Assembly: GCF_022640935.1 (NCBI RefSeq)
Contig: NZ_JALCCV010000002.1
Span: 1 to 52,330 of the forward strand
DNA: 52,330 nucleotides
Origin: Bifidobacterium sp.
Lineage (GTDB): Bacteria; Actinomycetota; Actinomycetes; Actinomycetales; Bifidobacteriaceae
Direction of reading: 5' to 3'
Below are positions 17,033-26,075 of the stretch, one piece after another. Numbering within the stretch: position 1 is the first letter of the stretch; every line of letters starts with the position of its first letter. Under the pieces are notes generated by a model. That model ran no database searches. It was not told the DNA's origin and saw only the letters and a program-made list of their open reading frames with translations. A program made the translations under genes and the position numbers.

Positions 17033-18235
17033 ATGCCAGTTGCGGATCATGGCAATCCATATGCCATGCCGGCCACCATGCCGTCGAGCGCCGACAAGGA
17101 GCCTCGCTCATTCGACCTCGACTTGTTCCCCATGCCGACGCGCAAGCAGGAAGACTGGCGCTTCACGCCGATCGACCGCATGGACGAGTTCTTCAGCGTC
17201 TTCAAGCCCAGCGGGCATACCACGGTCGCTGTATCGAATATCGACGGCTCCGCGCTCGACGAATCGCATGTGAGCGTAAGCACCGTGGCCTTGGGAGAAA
17301 GCCCTTCAGGAACAGTGAGCAAGCCCAGCGACCGCGCTTCAGTGGTGGAATGGAATTCGGGCACGAAAGCCGTCATAGTGCACCTGTCCGGCGAGCTCGA
17401 TAAGCCGGTGCTGGTCAAGATTCAGGCCCGGGATTTCGCACTGGATGCCTTCCATCTCGTGATCGTCGCGGACGACAAATCCCACGGCGACATCGTGGTC
17501 GAACACGGCGGCGAGGCGCGCCTCGCCGAAGGCATCGAGCTGACCACCGGCAAGGACTCGCATATCTCCGCGACCTTCATCCAGGAATGGGAGAAGGGCT
17601 CGAAGCATATCGGCAACCATCGCATCCACGTCGGTGAAGGCGCGTCCTTGCGTCATTCGGTCGTGACACTGGGCGGCGACGTCGTGCGCATCCGCATGGA
17701 TCAGGACTTTGGCGGCGAGGAAGGCGACCTCAACATGCTCGGCATTTACTTCGTCGACCCCGGCGAGCACATCGAGCACCGCACGATGGTGGTCCACAAC
17801 CACCCCGAATGCAAGTCGCGCGTAGTTTACAAGGGTGCGCTCGACGGCAAGGCCGCGCATTCGACGTGGGTCGGCAACGCGCTGATCCTGCCGACCGCAC
17901 CCGGCACCGACTCATACGAGCTCAACCGCAACCTGGTTCTGACGCCCGGCGCCGTCGCTGATTCCGAGCCGAATCTGGAGATCGAAAACGGCAACATCAT
18001 CGGTGCAGGCCATGCCAGCTCGGTCGGCCGCTTCGACGATGAGGAACTGTTCTATTTGCAATCGCGCGGCATTCCCGAATCCGACGCCCGCAAGCTGGTC
18101 GTGCGCGGCTTCTTCGGCGAACTCGTCGAAGAAATCGGCGTGCCCGCGATATCCGAACATCTCATGACCGTGATCGACCGTCGGCTGTCTCGAGGAGAGA
18201 GCGGCGCTATGCAGGACGTACTGGAGGAGAAATAA
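17033..18235 (+). CDS. sufD: Fe-S cluster assembly protein SufD
   Basis: About 400 residues. It partners SufB in the SufBCD complex, where iron entry and cluster assembly occur at the SufB-SufD interface. The N-terminal motif R-K-Q-E-D-W-R-F-T-P (compare K-x-E-x-W-R-Y/F-T) and the C-terminal F-Y-L-Q-S-R-G-I-P-E-S-D-A-R-K-L-V-V-R-G-F pattern are diagnostic. H-N-H-P-E-C-K-S-R-V-V-Y-K-G marks the beta-helix core. ATG 17033 has AAGGAAG correctly spaced; the in-frame ATG 17012 overlaps the sufB stop (ATGA) and is the alternative, adding seven residues. sufC starts two bases after the stop, so sufB, sufD and sufC form one tight unit. Confidence 0.95.
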   Translation: MPVADHGNPYAMPATMPSSADKEPRSFDLDLFPMPTRKQEDWRFTPIDRMDEFFSVFKPSGHTTVAVSNIDGSALDESHVSVSTVALGESPSGTVSKPSDRASVVEWNSGTKAVIVHLSGELDKPVLVKIQARDFALDAFHLVIVADDKSHGDIVVEHGGEARLAEGIELTTGKDSHISATFIQEWEKGSKHIGNHRIHVGEGASLRHSVVTLGGDVVRIRMDQDFGGEEGDLNMLGIYFVDPGEHIEHRTMVVHNHPECKSRVVYKGALDGKAAHSTWVGNALILPTAPGTDSYELNRNLVLTPGAVADSEPNLEIENGNIIGAGHASSVGRFDDEELFYLQSRGIPESDARKLVVRGFFGELVEEIGVPAISEHLMTVIDRRLSRGESGAMQDVLEEK

Positions 18236-18237
18236 CA

Positions 18238-19017
18238 ATGGCAACACTCGAAATCAAGGATCTCTACGCTTCCGTGGAAACCAAGGAAGGCCGCAAACAG
18301 ATTCTCAAAGGCGCAAGCCTGACCGTCAACTCCGGCGAGACCCACGCGATCATGGGTCCCAACGGCTCGGGAAAGTCGACGCTGGCTTACACGCTGGCAG
18401 GCCACCCCAAGTACATCGTCGATTCGGGCCAGGCGCTACTCGATGGGCAGGATCTGCTCAAAATGACTGCCGACGAACGGGCGCACGCCGGGCTGTTCCT
18501 GGCCATGCAGTACCCGGTCGAGGTGCCGGGCGTGTCGATGACCAACTTCCTGCGCACCGCAAAGACGGAGATCGACGGCAAGGCGCCGGCGATCCGCGCT
18601 TGGAGCAAAGAGCTGAACGGGGCCATGAAACGGCTGCGCATGGACCCGAAGTTCGCCTCGCGTTCGGTGAACGAGGGCTTCTCCGGCGGCGAGAAGAAAC
18701 GTGCCGAAGTCCTCCAGCTCGAGCTCCTGAAGCCCAAGTTCGCGGTGCTGGACGAAACTGACTCCGGCCTTGACGTCGACGCCCTGCGCATCGTGTCCGA
18801 AGGCGTCAATCGCGCCAAAGACAACACGGGACTGGGCATCCTCATGGTGACGCATTACACGCGCATCCTGCGCTATATCAAGCCCGATATCGTGCACGTG
18901 TTCGCCAACGGCCGCTTCGTCAAGACCGGAGGGCCCGAGCTGGCCGACGAGCTTGAGGAATCCGGGTACGATCAGTATCTGCCGGAAGGCTCAGATTCCG
19001 AGTCCGCTTTGGCCTAG
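18238..19017 (+). CDS. sufC: Fe-S assembly ATPase SufC
   Basis: 259 residues of ABC-ATPase type, the motor of SufBCD. Walker A is G-P-N-G-S-G-K-S-T (about residue 40), the Q-loop lies near L-F-L-A-M-Q-Y-P-V-E-V-P-G-V, the signature is F-S-G-G-E-K-K-R, and Walker B is F-A-V-L-D-E-T-D-S-G-L-D-V-D-A, the SufC-specific E-T-D-S-G-L-D form. The switch His follows in M-V-T-H-Y. No membrane domain is present, as expected. The ATG lies two bases after sufD and is preceded by GGAGGAGAAATAACA, a strong ribosome site. A 273-base gap with its own promoter separates it from sufS. Confidence 0.97.
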   Translation: MATLEIKDLYASVETKEGRKQILKGASLTVNSGETHAIMGPNGSGKSTLAYTLAGHPKYIVDSGQALLDGQDLLKMTADERAHAGLFLAMQYPVEVPGVSMTNFLRTAKTEIDGKAPAIRAWSKELNGAMKRLRMDPKFASRSVNEGFSGGEKKRAEVLQLELLKPKFAVLDETDSGLDVDALRIVSEGVNRAKDNTGLGILMVTHYTRILRYIKPDIVHVFANGRFVKTGGPELADELEESGYDQYLPEGSDSESALA

Positions 19018-19218
19018 GGTTCCTGTGTTGTCGGGGATTGGGCGGATATCTATGTTGTTCTGGATACCCAGGGCCGTTAGGACAAGCCTACGCCTGAACA
19101 ACACAGATCTGCACAATCCGCTGGTGACAGAAATCTTTTCGGCAGTTGTGTTTTTTGAGCGCGGAAGTAGTTTGCGCCGCCATTAGGTAAGTTGTTCTTC
19201 GCTGTTCGAGTGAAGGTC

Positions 19219-19247
19219 TTTACATGTGGGGGCGGGTTGCATAGGCT
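19219..19247 (+). promoter_or_regulatory. Putative sigma-70-type promoter of sufS
   Basis: TTTACA (19219-19224) and TAGGCT (19242-19247) are separated by exactly 17 bases. A start near 19254 would give a leader of about 37 bases ending in the GAGGAG ribosome site. This would allow sufS-sufU-sufT to be expressed apart from sufBDC. Confidence 0.5.
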
Positions 19248-19290
19248 GGCAACAGACGTTTCAGCGTGTGGTGGTGGCGAGGAGAAGATG

Positions 19291-20562
19291 ATGGCTGATT
19301 TTGAGGCTATTCGCGACGAGTTTCCGATTCTGGATCAGAGCATCCACGGGCATCCGCTCGTGTATTTGGATTCGGCGGCCACGTCGCAAAAGCCACGGGT
19401 GGTGATCGACGCGGAGGACGAGTTCTACCGCACCATCAACGCCGGCGTGCACCGCGGGGCGCATGAGCTTGCCGCCCGCAGCACCGAGGCATTCGAAACC
19501 GCGCGCGCCAAGGTCGCCAAACTGGTCGGCGCCGACTTCGGGGAAGGTCATGAGGAGATCGTAGTCACTGCGGGCGCCACGGCCAGTCTCAATCTGCTCG
19601 CCACCGCCTTCGGCAATGCGTCCTTGGGACGTGGGGGAGCGGCGGCGCGACGCTTCGCGCTCAAGCCCGGCGACGAGATCGTGGTCTCCAAAGCCGAGCA
19701 CCATTCGGTGCTGCTGCCGTTCCAGGAGCTGGCTGCGCGCACCGGGGCGATGTTGCGCTGGTTCGACCTGAGCGAGGACGGCCGTATCCAAGCTGATAGG
19801 GCGGACGAAGTGATCACGCCGCGCACGAAAGTCGTCGCCATTACGCATATATCGAATGTGACTGGCGCGGTGACCGATCTGGCGCCGATCGTCGCGCGGG
19901 CGCACGAGGTCGGTGCCGTGTTCGTGCTGGACGCCTGCCAGTCCGTACCGCATCTGCCGGTTGATTTCCATGCGCTTGATGTGGACTTCGCCGCATGGAG
20001 CGCCCATAAGATGTACGGACCCACCGGCGTCGGCTTCCTCTATGGCCGTCGCGAACTGCTGGAGGCTTTGCCGCCGGCGTCCTTCGGAGGTTCGATGGTC
20101 GAATTGGCTTGGCTGGATCAGCCAGCGCAATACATGGAGCCGCCCGCACGATTCGAAGCTGGCACACAGCCGGTCGCGCAGGTCGTCGCGGCCGGTGTCG
20201 CCGCGGACTGGATGCGTGCGATCGGCATGGAGAACATCGCGGCGCATGAGCATGCGATAGCCGGGGAGCTGCTCAAGCTCGGCGATATCGACGGCATACG
20301 CATCCTCGGGCCGCGTGACAACCATGATCGTATCGGCACGGTGGCGTTCGATGTCGCCGGCGTGCACCCGCATGACGTCGGGCAATTCATCGATGCGCAG
20401 GGCATAGCCATCCGCGTGGGCCATCATTGCGCGCAGCCCGTGCACCGGCATTTCGGGTTGTATGCGTCCAATCGCGCGTCCACCGGCGTTTACACCAGCC
20501 TCGAAGACACGAGGGCGCTGCTTGCAGCTGCTGGTCATGTGCGCACATTCTTCGGGCTGTGA
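19291..20562 (+). CDS. sufS: Cysteine desulfurase SufS (class V aminotransferase fold)
   Basis: 423 residues from ATG 19291 (MADFEAIRDEFPIL), with GAGGAG upstream; ATG 19288 is an equal neighbour, and a longer in-frame start at 19192 has no family sequence. It takes sulfur from cysteine using PLP. Y-L-D-S-A-A-T-S-Q-K-P opens the domain. K-A-E-H-H-S (PLP-stacking His), D-A-C-Q-S-V-P-H and the Schiff-base Lys in W-S-A-H-K-M-Y-G-P-T-G are visible. The catalytic Cys is in the R-V-G-H-H-C-A-Q-P motif of group II (SufS) enzymes. Sulfur should pass to SufU encoded next door. The length is typical. Confidence 0.96.
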   Translation: MADFEAIRDEFPILDQSIHGHPLVYLDSAATSQKPRVVIDAEDEFYRTINAGVHRGAHELAARSTEAFETARAKVAKLVGADFGEGHEEIVVTAGATASLNLLATAFGNASLGRGGAAARRFALKPGDEIVVSKAEHHSVLLPFQELAARTGAMLRWFDLSEDGRIQADRADEVITPRTKVVAITHISNVTGAVTDLAPIVARAHEVGAVFVLDACQSVPHLPVDFHALDVDFAAWSAHKMYGPTGVGFLYGRRELLEALPPASFGGSMVELAWLDQPAQYMEPPARFEAGTQPVAQVVAAGVAADWMRAIGMENIAAHEHAIAGELLKLGDIDGIRILGPRDNHDRIGTVAFDVAGVHPHDVGQFIDAQGIAIRVGHHCAQPVHRHFGLYASNRASTGVYTSLEDTRALLAAAGHVRTFFGL

Positions 20563-20711
20563 AGGGTTGTGATTGTGGCAGGCGCTGACAGGACCGGCGA
20601 CGGCGCAGAACGGCGCATAAGGCGGCAGGCCTCATGCCATCCTATGATGCATGCGAATGACGCATGTGAAATAGCCGGTTGTGATATGAACGACGGTACG
20701 AGGGCAACGAT

Positions 20712-21275
20712 ATGAGCGATTTCGGCATGAGTGACAACGAGCTTGAGCAGATGTACCAAGAGGTCATCCTCGATGCGGCTCGAAACCCGCATGGCAGGGA
20801 GCATTTCGCGCAAGACCTCTCCCGAGAGCCAGGCGAGGCGACAGCTGCGAACCAAGGCGACACCACGCTGCGCGCGAACCATGCATATTGCACGCCTGGC
20901 GAATCTCACCAGTTCAACCCGACCTGCGGCGACGAGGTCACCGTCCATGTCGAAATCGGCAAGGATGATCCGCGACGCATCGAACGGCTGGTGTGGGACG
21001 GCCAGGGCTGCTCCATCTCGCAGGCGAGCCTGTCGGTGATGACCGACTTGGTCAACGGTAAAACGGTGGACGAGGCTATGCGGCTGTTCGCCATTTTCCA
21101 CCGCCTCATGCAATCGCGCGGGGCTGGTCTTGACAACGACGAGGACGACGAGGCCTTGGGCGACGCAGTGGTGTTCCAAGGCGCATCGAAATACCCCATG
21201 CGCATCAAATGCGCGCTGCTGGGCTGGGAAGGGCTCAAAGACTCGCTGGCCAAGGCGCTGGCTGCGCGGGCATAA
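20712..21275 (+). CDS. sufU: SufU sulfurtransferase/scaffold-like protein (zinc-dependent, IscU fold)
   Basis: 187 residues, longer than the roughly 150 of Firmicute SufU because of an acidic insert (G-L-D-N-D-E-D-D-E-A) and an N-terminal addition. Opening Y-Q-E-V-I-L-D-A-A-R-N-P-H-G matches the family. The Zn ligands and active Cys are visible as N-P-T-C-G-D-E, G-Q-G-C-S-I-S and the C-terminal M-R-I-K-C-A-L-L-G-W. In Gram-positive SUF systems SufU accepts persulfide from SufS and hands it to SufBCD. GAGGG lies upstream of ATG 20712. It follows sufS after 149 bases, with a possible TATGAT -10 at 20643-20648. Confidence 0.93.
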   Translation: MSDFGMSDNELEQMYQEVILDAARNPHGREHFAQDLSREPGEATAANQGDTTLRANHAYCTPGESHQFNPTCGDEVTVHVEIGKDDPRRIERLVWDGQGCSISQASLSVMTDLVNGKTVDEAMRLFAIFHRLMQSRGAGLDNDEDDEALGDAVVFQGASKYPMRIKCALLGWEGLKDSLAKALAARA

Positions 21276-21389
21276 GAGGCGGTTGCGGGTAAGCGAACCC
21301 ACAGTGGCAATGTGACGGCGGCGACTTTACGGTGGTGAAAGAACCGAAGATGGCGAAAACAATTGAGCATAGCGAACAAAGGACACGAT

Positions 21390-21989
21390 ATGAGTGAACA
21401 GGGCAATCTCGTCCCCGAGCCGCAATCGACGATATTCGATTCGATCAACCGCGCTGTCGGCGATGAGAAAACCGCGCGGCAGGTCTACGCCAACCCCCAG
21501 CTGGCCGCGACGCTGACCGAAGCCGGCGCGGCATCGAACAAACAACCGGCTGAAGGCGATCGCGCGGGCGATTGCTGCGGCGGCAGTGGCCAATGCGGTT
21601 GCAACGATGATGCTGAGGGGCCCGCCGACGGAATCGCGCTCAAAGCCGTGGACGACATCGGCAGGGCGACGGCGTCCGACATTAAAGAGGCTATGCATCA
21701 GGTCATCGACCCGGAACTGGGCATTGACGTGATTGATCTTGGACTGGTCTACGGCATCGAGGTCGATGAGCTGGGCCGCGCCATCATCACTATGACGCTG
21801 ACGACCCCGGCCTGCCCGCTCACCGATCTGATCGAGGACGAATGCGCGAGCACTTTGGCCGGGCTGGTCGAGGAATTCCGCATCGACTGGACATGGGATC
21901 CACTGTGGACGCTTGACAAGATAACGCCGGAAGGCCGCGACCAGCTCGCGGCCATAGGCTTCAACTTGGAGAACATGCCGAAATACTGA
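21390..21989 (+). CDS. sufT: SufT-like MIP18/DUF59 Fe-S maturation factor with a Cys-rich N-terminal extension
   Basis: 199 residues from ATG 21390, with AAAGGA six bases upstream; an in-frame TTG at 21363 is less likely. The C-terminal half is the DUF59/PaaD domain: I-D-P-E-L-G-I-D-V-I-D-L-G-L-V-Y-G and T-T-P-A-C-P-L-T, the conserved Cys used for Fe-S maturation. The first 90 residues are an added region with D-C-C-G-G-S-G-Q-C-G-C (Cys 62, 63, 69 and 71), absent from minimal SufT proteins, which suggests extra metal or cluster binding. It is the last gene of the suf cluster and converges on glgC. The sufT name rests on context and the domain. Confidence 0.85.
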   Translation: MSEQGNLVPEPQSTIFDSINRAVGDEKTARQVYANPQLAATLTEAGAASNKQPAEGDRAGDCCGGSGQCGCNDDAEGPADGIALKAVDDIGRATASDIKEAMHQVIDPELGIDVIDLGLVYGIEVDELGRAIITMTLTTPACPLTDLIEDECASTLAGLVEEFRIDWTWDPLWTLDKITPEGRDQLAAIGFNLENMPKY

Positions 21990-22011
21990 TCAGCCTCAAG
22001 CACAAGGGGTC

Positions 22012-23256
22012 TCAGTCGTCGACAATGGTGCCTTTGGGCACTACTGTTATGCCGTCGGCGGTTACCGTGAACCCGCGCGCAAGATCATGCTCCGTGTCGA
22101 TGCCGACTGTGGAGTTCTCGGTGAGTACGACGTTTTTGTCGAGGATCGCCTTGTAAACGCGGGCGCGGCGATTGATGACCACGCCGTCGAAGAGGATCGA
22201 ATCTACGACCTGGGCCCACGAATGAATGCGCACGGCGGGGGAGAGCACGGAATGGTGCACTTCGCCGCCCGATACGATGACGCCGTTCGAGACGATCGAA
22301 TCGGTGGCATGACCGAGCCGATCGCGGCCGGCGTGCACGAATTTGGCCGGCGGCAAATTGCCTGACATCGTGTAGATCGGCCAGTCCTGGTTGTACAGAT
22401 TGAACTCGGGCGTGTATGCGATCAAATCCATATGCGCATCATAGAACTGCTTGATCGTGCCCACATCGCGCCAATAGGCGTGATCGGTGGGCGTGGCGCC
22501 CGGCACTTCATTCGAATTGAAGTCGTAGACGCCGGCCTCGTTGCGCGAGGCGAAGTAGGGCGCGATGTCCCCGCCCATGTCGTGCTTGGTGTTGTCGGCC
22601 TTCTCATCCAGGGACAAAGCCGCGAACAGCGCATCGGTGTTCGCCACATAATTGCCCATCGAGGCGAGGATCTGGTCGGGGGCGTCCGGCAGTCCCGACG
22701 TGGTCTTCGGCTTCTCCTGGAAGCTTTTGATCGTCTTGGGATGCTCGGGATCCACTTCGATCACGCCGAACTGGTCCGACTGGCTGATCTGCTGGCGGAT
22801 GCCGGCCACCGTGAACTCCGCGCCGGATTCGATGTGCTGGCGCACCATCTGCTCGTAATCCATGCGGTAGACGTGGTCGGCGCCGACAATGACGACGATA
22901 TCCGGTCGCTCATCCTCGATGATGTTCACAGTCTGGTAGATGGCGTCTGCGGAACCCAGATACCAGTGCTTGCCGAGGCGCTGCTGCGCGGGGACTGGCG
23001 AAACATATTCGTCCATCAGCGGCGAGAAGCGCCAGACGCGCGAGATATGGCGGTCCAGTGAATGCGACTTGTACTGGGTGAGCACAATGGTTTTCGAATA
23101 TCCCGAATTGACCAGATTGCTCAGCGGGAAATCGATCAGGCGGAACACGCCGCCGAACGGAACGGCCGGCTTCGCCCGGTCCCGCGTCAAAGGCATGAGG
23201 CGGGTCCCCTCGCCACCCGCCAACACTATGGACAGAATCTTAGGACTCTTCGCCAT
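22012..23256 (-). CDS. glgC: Glucose-1-phosphate adenylyltransferase (ADP-glucose pyrophosphorylase)
   Basis: 414 residues from ATG 23256, with GGAGAGGAG upstream; the longer frame to 23337 lacks family sequence. It makes ADP-glucose for glycogen synthesis. The nucleotidyltransferase start is [14 protein letters not shown], followed by K-P-A-V-P-F-G-G (regulatory/substrate region), G-S-A-D-A-I-Y-Q-T and the catalytic Asp in [19 protein letters not shown] and F-Q-E-K-P (glucose-1-P binding) are present. The C-terminal third is a left-handed beta-helix. It is monocistronic and convergent with sufT, with only 22 bases between. Confidence 0.96.
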   Translation of the reverse strand: MAKSPKILSIVLAGGEGTRLMPLTRDRAKPAVPFGGVFRLIDFPLSNLVNSGYSKTIVLTQYKSHSLDRHISRVWRFSPLMDEYVSPVPAQQRLGKHWYLGSADAIYQTVNIIEDERPDIVVIVGADHVYRMDYEQMVRQHIESGAEFTVAGIRQQISQSDQFGVIEVDPEHPKTIKSFQEKPKTTSGLPDAPDQILASMGNYVANTDALFAALSLDEKADNTKHDMGGDIAPYFASRNEAGVYDFNSNEVPGATPTDHAYWRDVGTIKQFYDAHMDLIAYTPEFNLYNQDWPIYTMSGNLPPAKFVHAGRDRLGHATDSIVSNGVIVSGGEVHHSVLSPAVRIHSWAQVVDSILFDGVVINRRARVYKAILDKNVVLTENSTVGIDTEHDLARGFTVTADGITVVPKGTIVDD

Positions 23257-23412
23257 CTGGACTCCTCTCCTAGAGCGTCTCGCGACACCGTTGGGCGTAT
23301 GCAGATTTGCTTCCTCGCAAACCTGTGATGTGTCCATAATCGCACATAAGTCCCGACACGCAAGACAATCCGCCGGGCGAGTCTCACAGAAAACGGGCTA
23401 ATGCAGCGAATC

Positions 23413-24300
23413 TCACATTTTGTCTACCGCATCTGCGCGGCGACGGGTCGCATAGAAGGCGACGGCGCTGGAGGCGGCCACATTGAGGCTGTCCACATCG
23501 TGGCTCATGGGGATACTGACGGTCAGATCGGCACTGGAGATCGTTCGGTGCGACAGCCCGTCGCCTTCGGTGCCGAAGATCAGCGCGAGCTTGTCGATAT
23601 GATTCGGTTCCCATGAAGTTGAGGCCAGTCTCCGGGTCAGCTCGGCCAGACTGATCGAATCGTCGTCAAGCGCCATGGCGACCGTGGTGAAGCCGAGATC
23701 GCGCAGCTCGGCCATGCCTTGCACGGGCCAGTAATGGCTGTTGTCTCCGCCGATGCGAGTCCACGGAATCTGGAAGACGGTGCCCATGGATACCCGTGCG
23801 GCGCGGCGGTAGAGCGGGTCCCCGCAGGAAGGCGTCACGAGCACCGCGTCCACATCGAGCGCGGCCGCGGAGCGCATCAGCGCGCCGACATTGGTATGGT
23901 CGACGATATTCTCCATGACGGCGATTCGATGCGCGCCTTCACAGACTTCGGCGACGCTGGGAAGCGGCCAGCGACGCATCGCCGAAAGCGCACCACGGTG
24001 CAGACGGTACCCGGTCAACCGTTTCAACTGCGCCGGCGAAGCGACGTACACGGGGATATTCGCGCCCCAGCACTGATCGACCACGGCGAAAGTCGAAGCC
24101 ATGCCTTCGATCCATGGCTCTTCGACAAGCAGAGACATCGGCTCGCGGCCAGCGGCCAACGCCCGGTCTATGACTTTGGGGGATTCGGCGATGAACAGTC
24201 CCTTTTCCGGTTCGAGACGGTTGCGCAGCTGCAGCTCGGTGAGATTCGTATAGGCCGCGACACGTTCGTCATCGACCGAATCAAGGGCTATGAAACGCAT
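23413..24300 (-). CDS. TrmH/SpoU-family RNA 2'-O-methyltransferase
   Basis: 295 residues from ATG 24300, with GAAAGGC upstream; the frame extending through the tRNA region to 24483 was rejected. Residues about 1-100 form an L30e-like substrate-binding domain (F-I-A-E-S-P-K-V-I-D-R-A). The SPOUT trefoil-knot domain follows: motif 1 is E-N-I-V-D-H-T-N-V-G-A-L-M-R-S-A-A-A, motif 2 I-F-G-T-E-G-D-G-L, motif 3 I-P-M-S-H-D-V-D-S-L-N-V-A-A-S. This is the complete SpoU set and fits a 2'-O-ribose methylase for rRNA or tRNA. The exact target base cannot be told. The tRNA-Leu terminator lies just upstream on the same strand. Confidence 0.9.
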   Translation of the reverse strand: MRFIALDSVDDERVAAYTNLTELQLRNRLEPEKGLFIAESPKVIDRALAAGREPMSLLVEEPWIEGMASTFAVVDQCWGANIPVYVASPAQLKRLTGYRLHRGALSAMRRWPLPSVAEVCEGAHRIAVMENIVDHTNVGALMRSAAALDVDAVLVTPSCGDPLYRRAARVSMGTVFQIPWTRIGGDNSHYWPVQGMAELRDLGFTTVAMALDDDSISLAELTRRLASTSWEPNHIDKLALIFGTEGDGLSHRTISSADLTVSIPMSHDVDSLNVAASSAVAFYATRRRADAVDKM

Positions 24301-24385
24301 GTGGAGCCTTTCTGCTGCTTTTCGTCGTTGTTCTCCCGCCGGGAGCCGTGGTGCAGCCGATGGCAGCGGAGGCCGCGCGATATGC

Positions 24386-24412
24386 AAAAACCCTTGGTTT
24401 CCCAAGGGTTTT
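24386..24412 (-). terminator. Rho-independent terminator of tRNA-Leu
   Basis: A perfect 11-bp stem (24387-24397 with 24402-24412) with a TTTC/GAAA loop is followed on the minus strand by TTTTT. It lies 20 bases past the tRNA 3' end and before the methyltransferase gene. Confidence 0.85.
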
Positions 24413-24431
24413 AACGTATTTTTCGAAGCGG

Positions 24432-24519
24432 TGTCCGGAACGGGAGTTGAACCCGTACGCCTGTATAAATTAGGCACTAGCACCTCAAGCTAGCGCGTCT
24501 ACCATTCCGCCACCCGGAC
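24432..24519 (-). tRNA. tRNA-Leu (anticodon GAG)
   Basis: 88 bases with a long variable arm, typical of Leu. Acceptor GTCCGGG pairs with TCCGGAC, the anticodon stem CTAGC/GCTAG encloses the loop TTGAGGT (anticodon GAG), the variable arm has GCCTA-type pairing, and the T-arm has GGTTCAACTCC. The discriminator is A and CCA is not encoded. The 24520-24773 gap beyond holds its promoter region and that of rsmE. Confidence 0.95.
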
Positions 24520-24773
24520 AGATTGCTATAGGCAACGTGTAGAACTATATCACTTTTTGTTCGCACGGCCACGGGTGTGTCGAGCCGTTACACGAAGAGT
24601 CCGTGGGCTCTCCGCAGGCGAGGTGAGGACCTGCTCAGGGTCCTGAGGGTTGTGTTTGCGAGTATTTCAAGTTTTGCAGTCGGGACAGATTGCCGTTAAA
24701 ACGGTAAAACCATCGAGAAAGAAATATGTCAATCGGGCAAGGCGCGATAATTCCCTGTTGTAGCCTAGAACGC

Positions 24774-25571
24774 ATGACCGACCCTCTGTTCGTGCTTGAT
24801 ACCATACGCGAGAACACCCCTTTGACCAGCGACGAGCTGCATGCCGGCTGGAATCTCACACTGCCTGATACTGTCAGACGACACGCCGTCCAAGTCATGC
24901 GTCTGCGCGGCGGCGACGCCCTGCAGCTCAGCGACGGCAGCGGGCTGCGGGTGCGTGCGACGCTGGTCGATCCGGCGCAGGGCATCGCCCGGGTCAACGA
25001 GGTGGGGCGGGAGCCGCGGCCCACGACACGGCTCGCCTTGATCCAGGCATTGGCGAAGACCGGCCGTGACGAGCAGGCTATCGATATGGCCACCCAGATC
25101 GGCGTCGACGGGGTGATCCCCTGGCAGGCCGAACGTTCCATCGCCAAGTGGAAGGAAGGGCGCAGCGACAGGAAGTGGCGGCAGACGCTCGGCGCCGCCA
25201 CGGAGCAATCGCGACGCGCCTGGGTGCCTGAGCTCGGCCCGTGCTCGTCCAGCAAGCAGGTGCTGGCCATGTGCAGGCGCGCCAGCGTGCATGGCGATCT
25301 GGTCATCGTGCTGCATCAGGACGCCACCACGACATGGGGCGATATCGAGGAGCGTGTTTCGGCGCTGGCCCAACGTTGCCTCGCAGACGGCCGAGAACGC
25401 ACGATTTCCGTGGTTGTCGGGCCCGAGGGCGGCATCAGCGAGCGTGAGATCACGCAGTTCGCGGGCGCCGGAGCCCAGGTATGCGTCCTGGGATCGACGA
25501 TCATGCGGGCTTCGAGCGCAGGCCCGGTGGCGCTGGCTCTGCTGTCCAGGGCGCTGGGACGTTTCGCGTAG
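24774..25571 (+). CDS. rsmE: 16S rRNA (uracil-1498-N3)-methyltransferase RsmE
   Basis: 265 residues from ATG 24774 (MTDPLFVLD); the in-frame start at 24726 adds sequence unlike the family. RsmE methylates N3 of U1498 in the decoding centre. The N-terminal PUA-like domain includes H-A-V-Q-V-M-R-L-R-G-G-D-A-L-Q-L. The SPOUT domain carries T-E-Q-S-R-R-A-W-V-P and the knot motifs V-V-G-P-E-G-G-I-S-E-R-E and L-G-S-T-I-M-R-A-S-S-A-G-P-V-A-L, all diagnostic. TAGCCT at 24761-24766 sits eight bases before the ATG with no ribosome site, so translation may be leaderless. It heads a run of same-strand RNA-maturation genes. Confidence 0.95.
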   Translation: MTDPLFVLDTIRENTPLTSDELHAGWNLTLPDTVRRHAVQVMRLRGGDALQLSDGSGLRVRATLVDPAQGIARVNEVGREPRPTTRLALIQALAKTGRDEQAIDMATQIGVDGVIPWQAERSIAKWKEGRSDRKWRQTLGAATEQSRRAWVPELGPCSSSKQVLAMCRRASVHGDLVIVLHQDATTTWGDIEERVSALAQRCLADGRERTISVVVGPEGGISEREITQFAGAGAQVCVLGSTIMRASSAGPVALALLSRALGRFA

Positions 25572-25729
25572 TCGTTTTCGAATAGCTGGTTTCAAGCAGG
25601 GCTGCGATATGCTGTTTCGCCTTGTTGCTCCGCAATCAACCCGACATCGCATCCCAGGGTACTTATCCGCGCGAGGCAATATCATGGAGCCGGGCGCATA
25701 CGATATTCGAACGTCCGAGAAGGAGCATG

Positions 25730-26068
25730 ATGAGCGCATCTGACGATTGCCTGTTCTGTGCGATAGCAGCAGGGCGGATCCCCAGCGAAGCCGTGTATGA
25801 AGACGAGACCACGTACGCGTTCAAAGACATCAATCCCAAAGCCAAAGTCCATGTGCTGATCATCCCGCGCAAGCATTACGGCAATATCGCCGAGCTGGCC
25901 AAGAACGACCCTGCGCAACTGACGCATATGGTCGAGGTGGCGCAAGGCATCGCCGACAAGACATTTCACGGGGAATTCCGTTTGGTATTCAACACCGGCC
26001 GGGACGCCGGGCAATCAGTGTTCCATGTGCACGCCCATGTGCTCACCGGCGAAGTACTGAGCGAGTAG
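25730..26068 (+). CDS. HIT-family nucleotide hydrolase/transferase (HinT-like)
   Basis: 112 residues from ATG 25730, with AAGGAG four bases upstream; the overlapping ATG 25727 is too close. The family marks are [32 protein letters not shown] and the histidine triad V-F-H-V-H-A-H-V-L. HinT-type enzymes hydrolyse nucleoside phosphoramidates such as aminoacyl-AMP. The length is normal. It precedes the phoH-like gene with seven bases between stop and start, so they are co-transcribed. Confidence 0.93.
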   Translation: MSASDDCLFCAIAAGRIPSEAVYEDETTYAFKDINPKAKVHVLIIPRKHYGNIAELAKNDPAQLTHMVEVAQGIADKTFHGEFRLVFNTGRDAGQSVFHVHAHVLTGEVLSE

Positions 26069-26075
26069 GAGTTCA

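Noticed and set aside
19023..19106. Nine-base inverted repeat CTGTGTTGT/ACAACACAG after sufC
   Set aside because: The arms are 66 bases apart and no T-run follows. It is too weak to call a terminator or operator.
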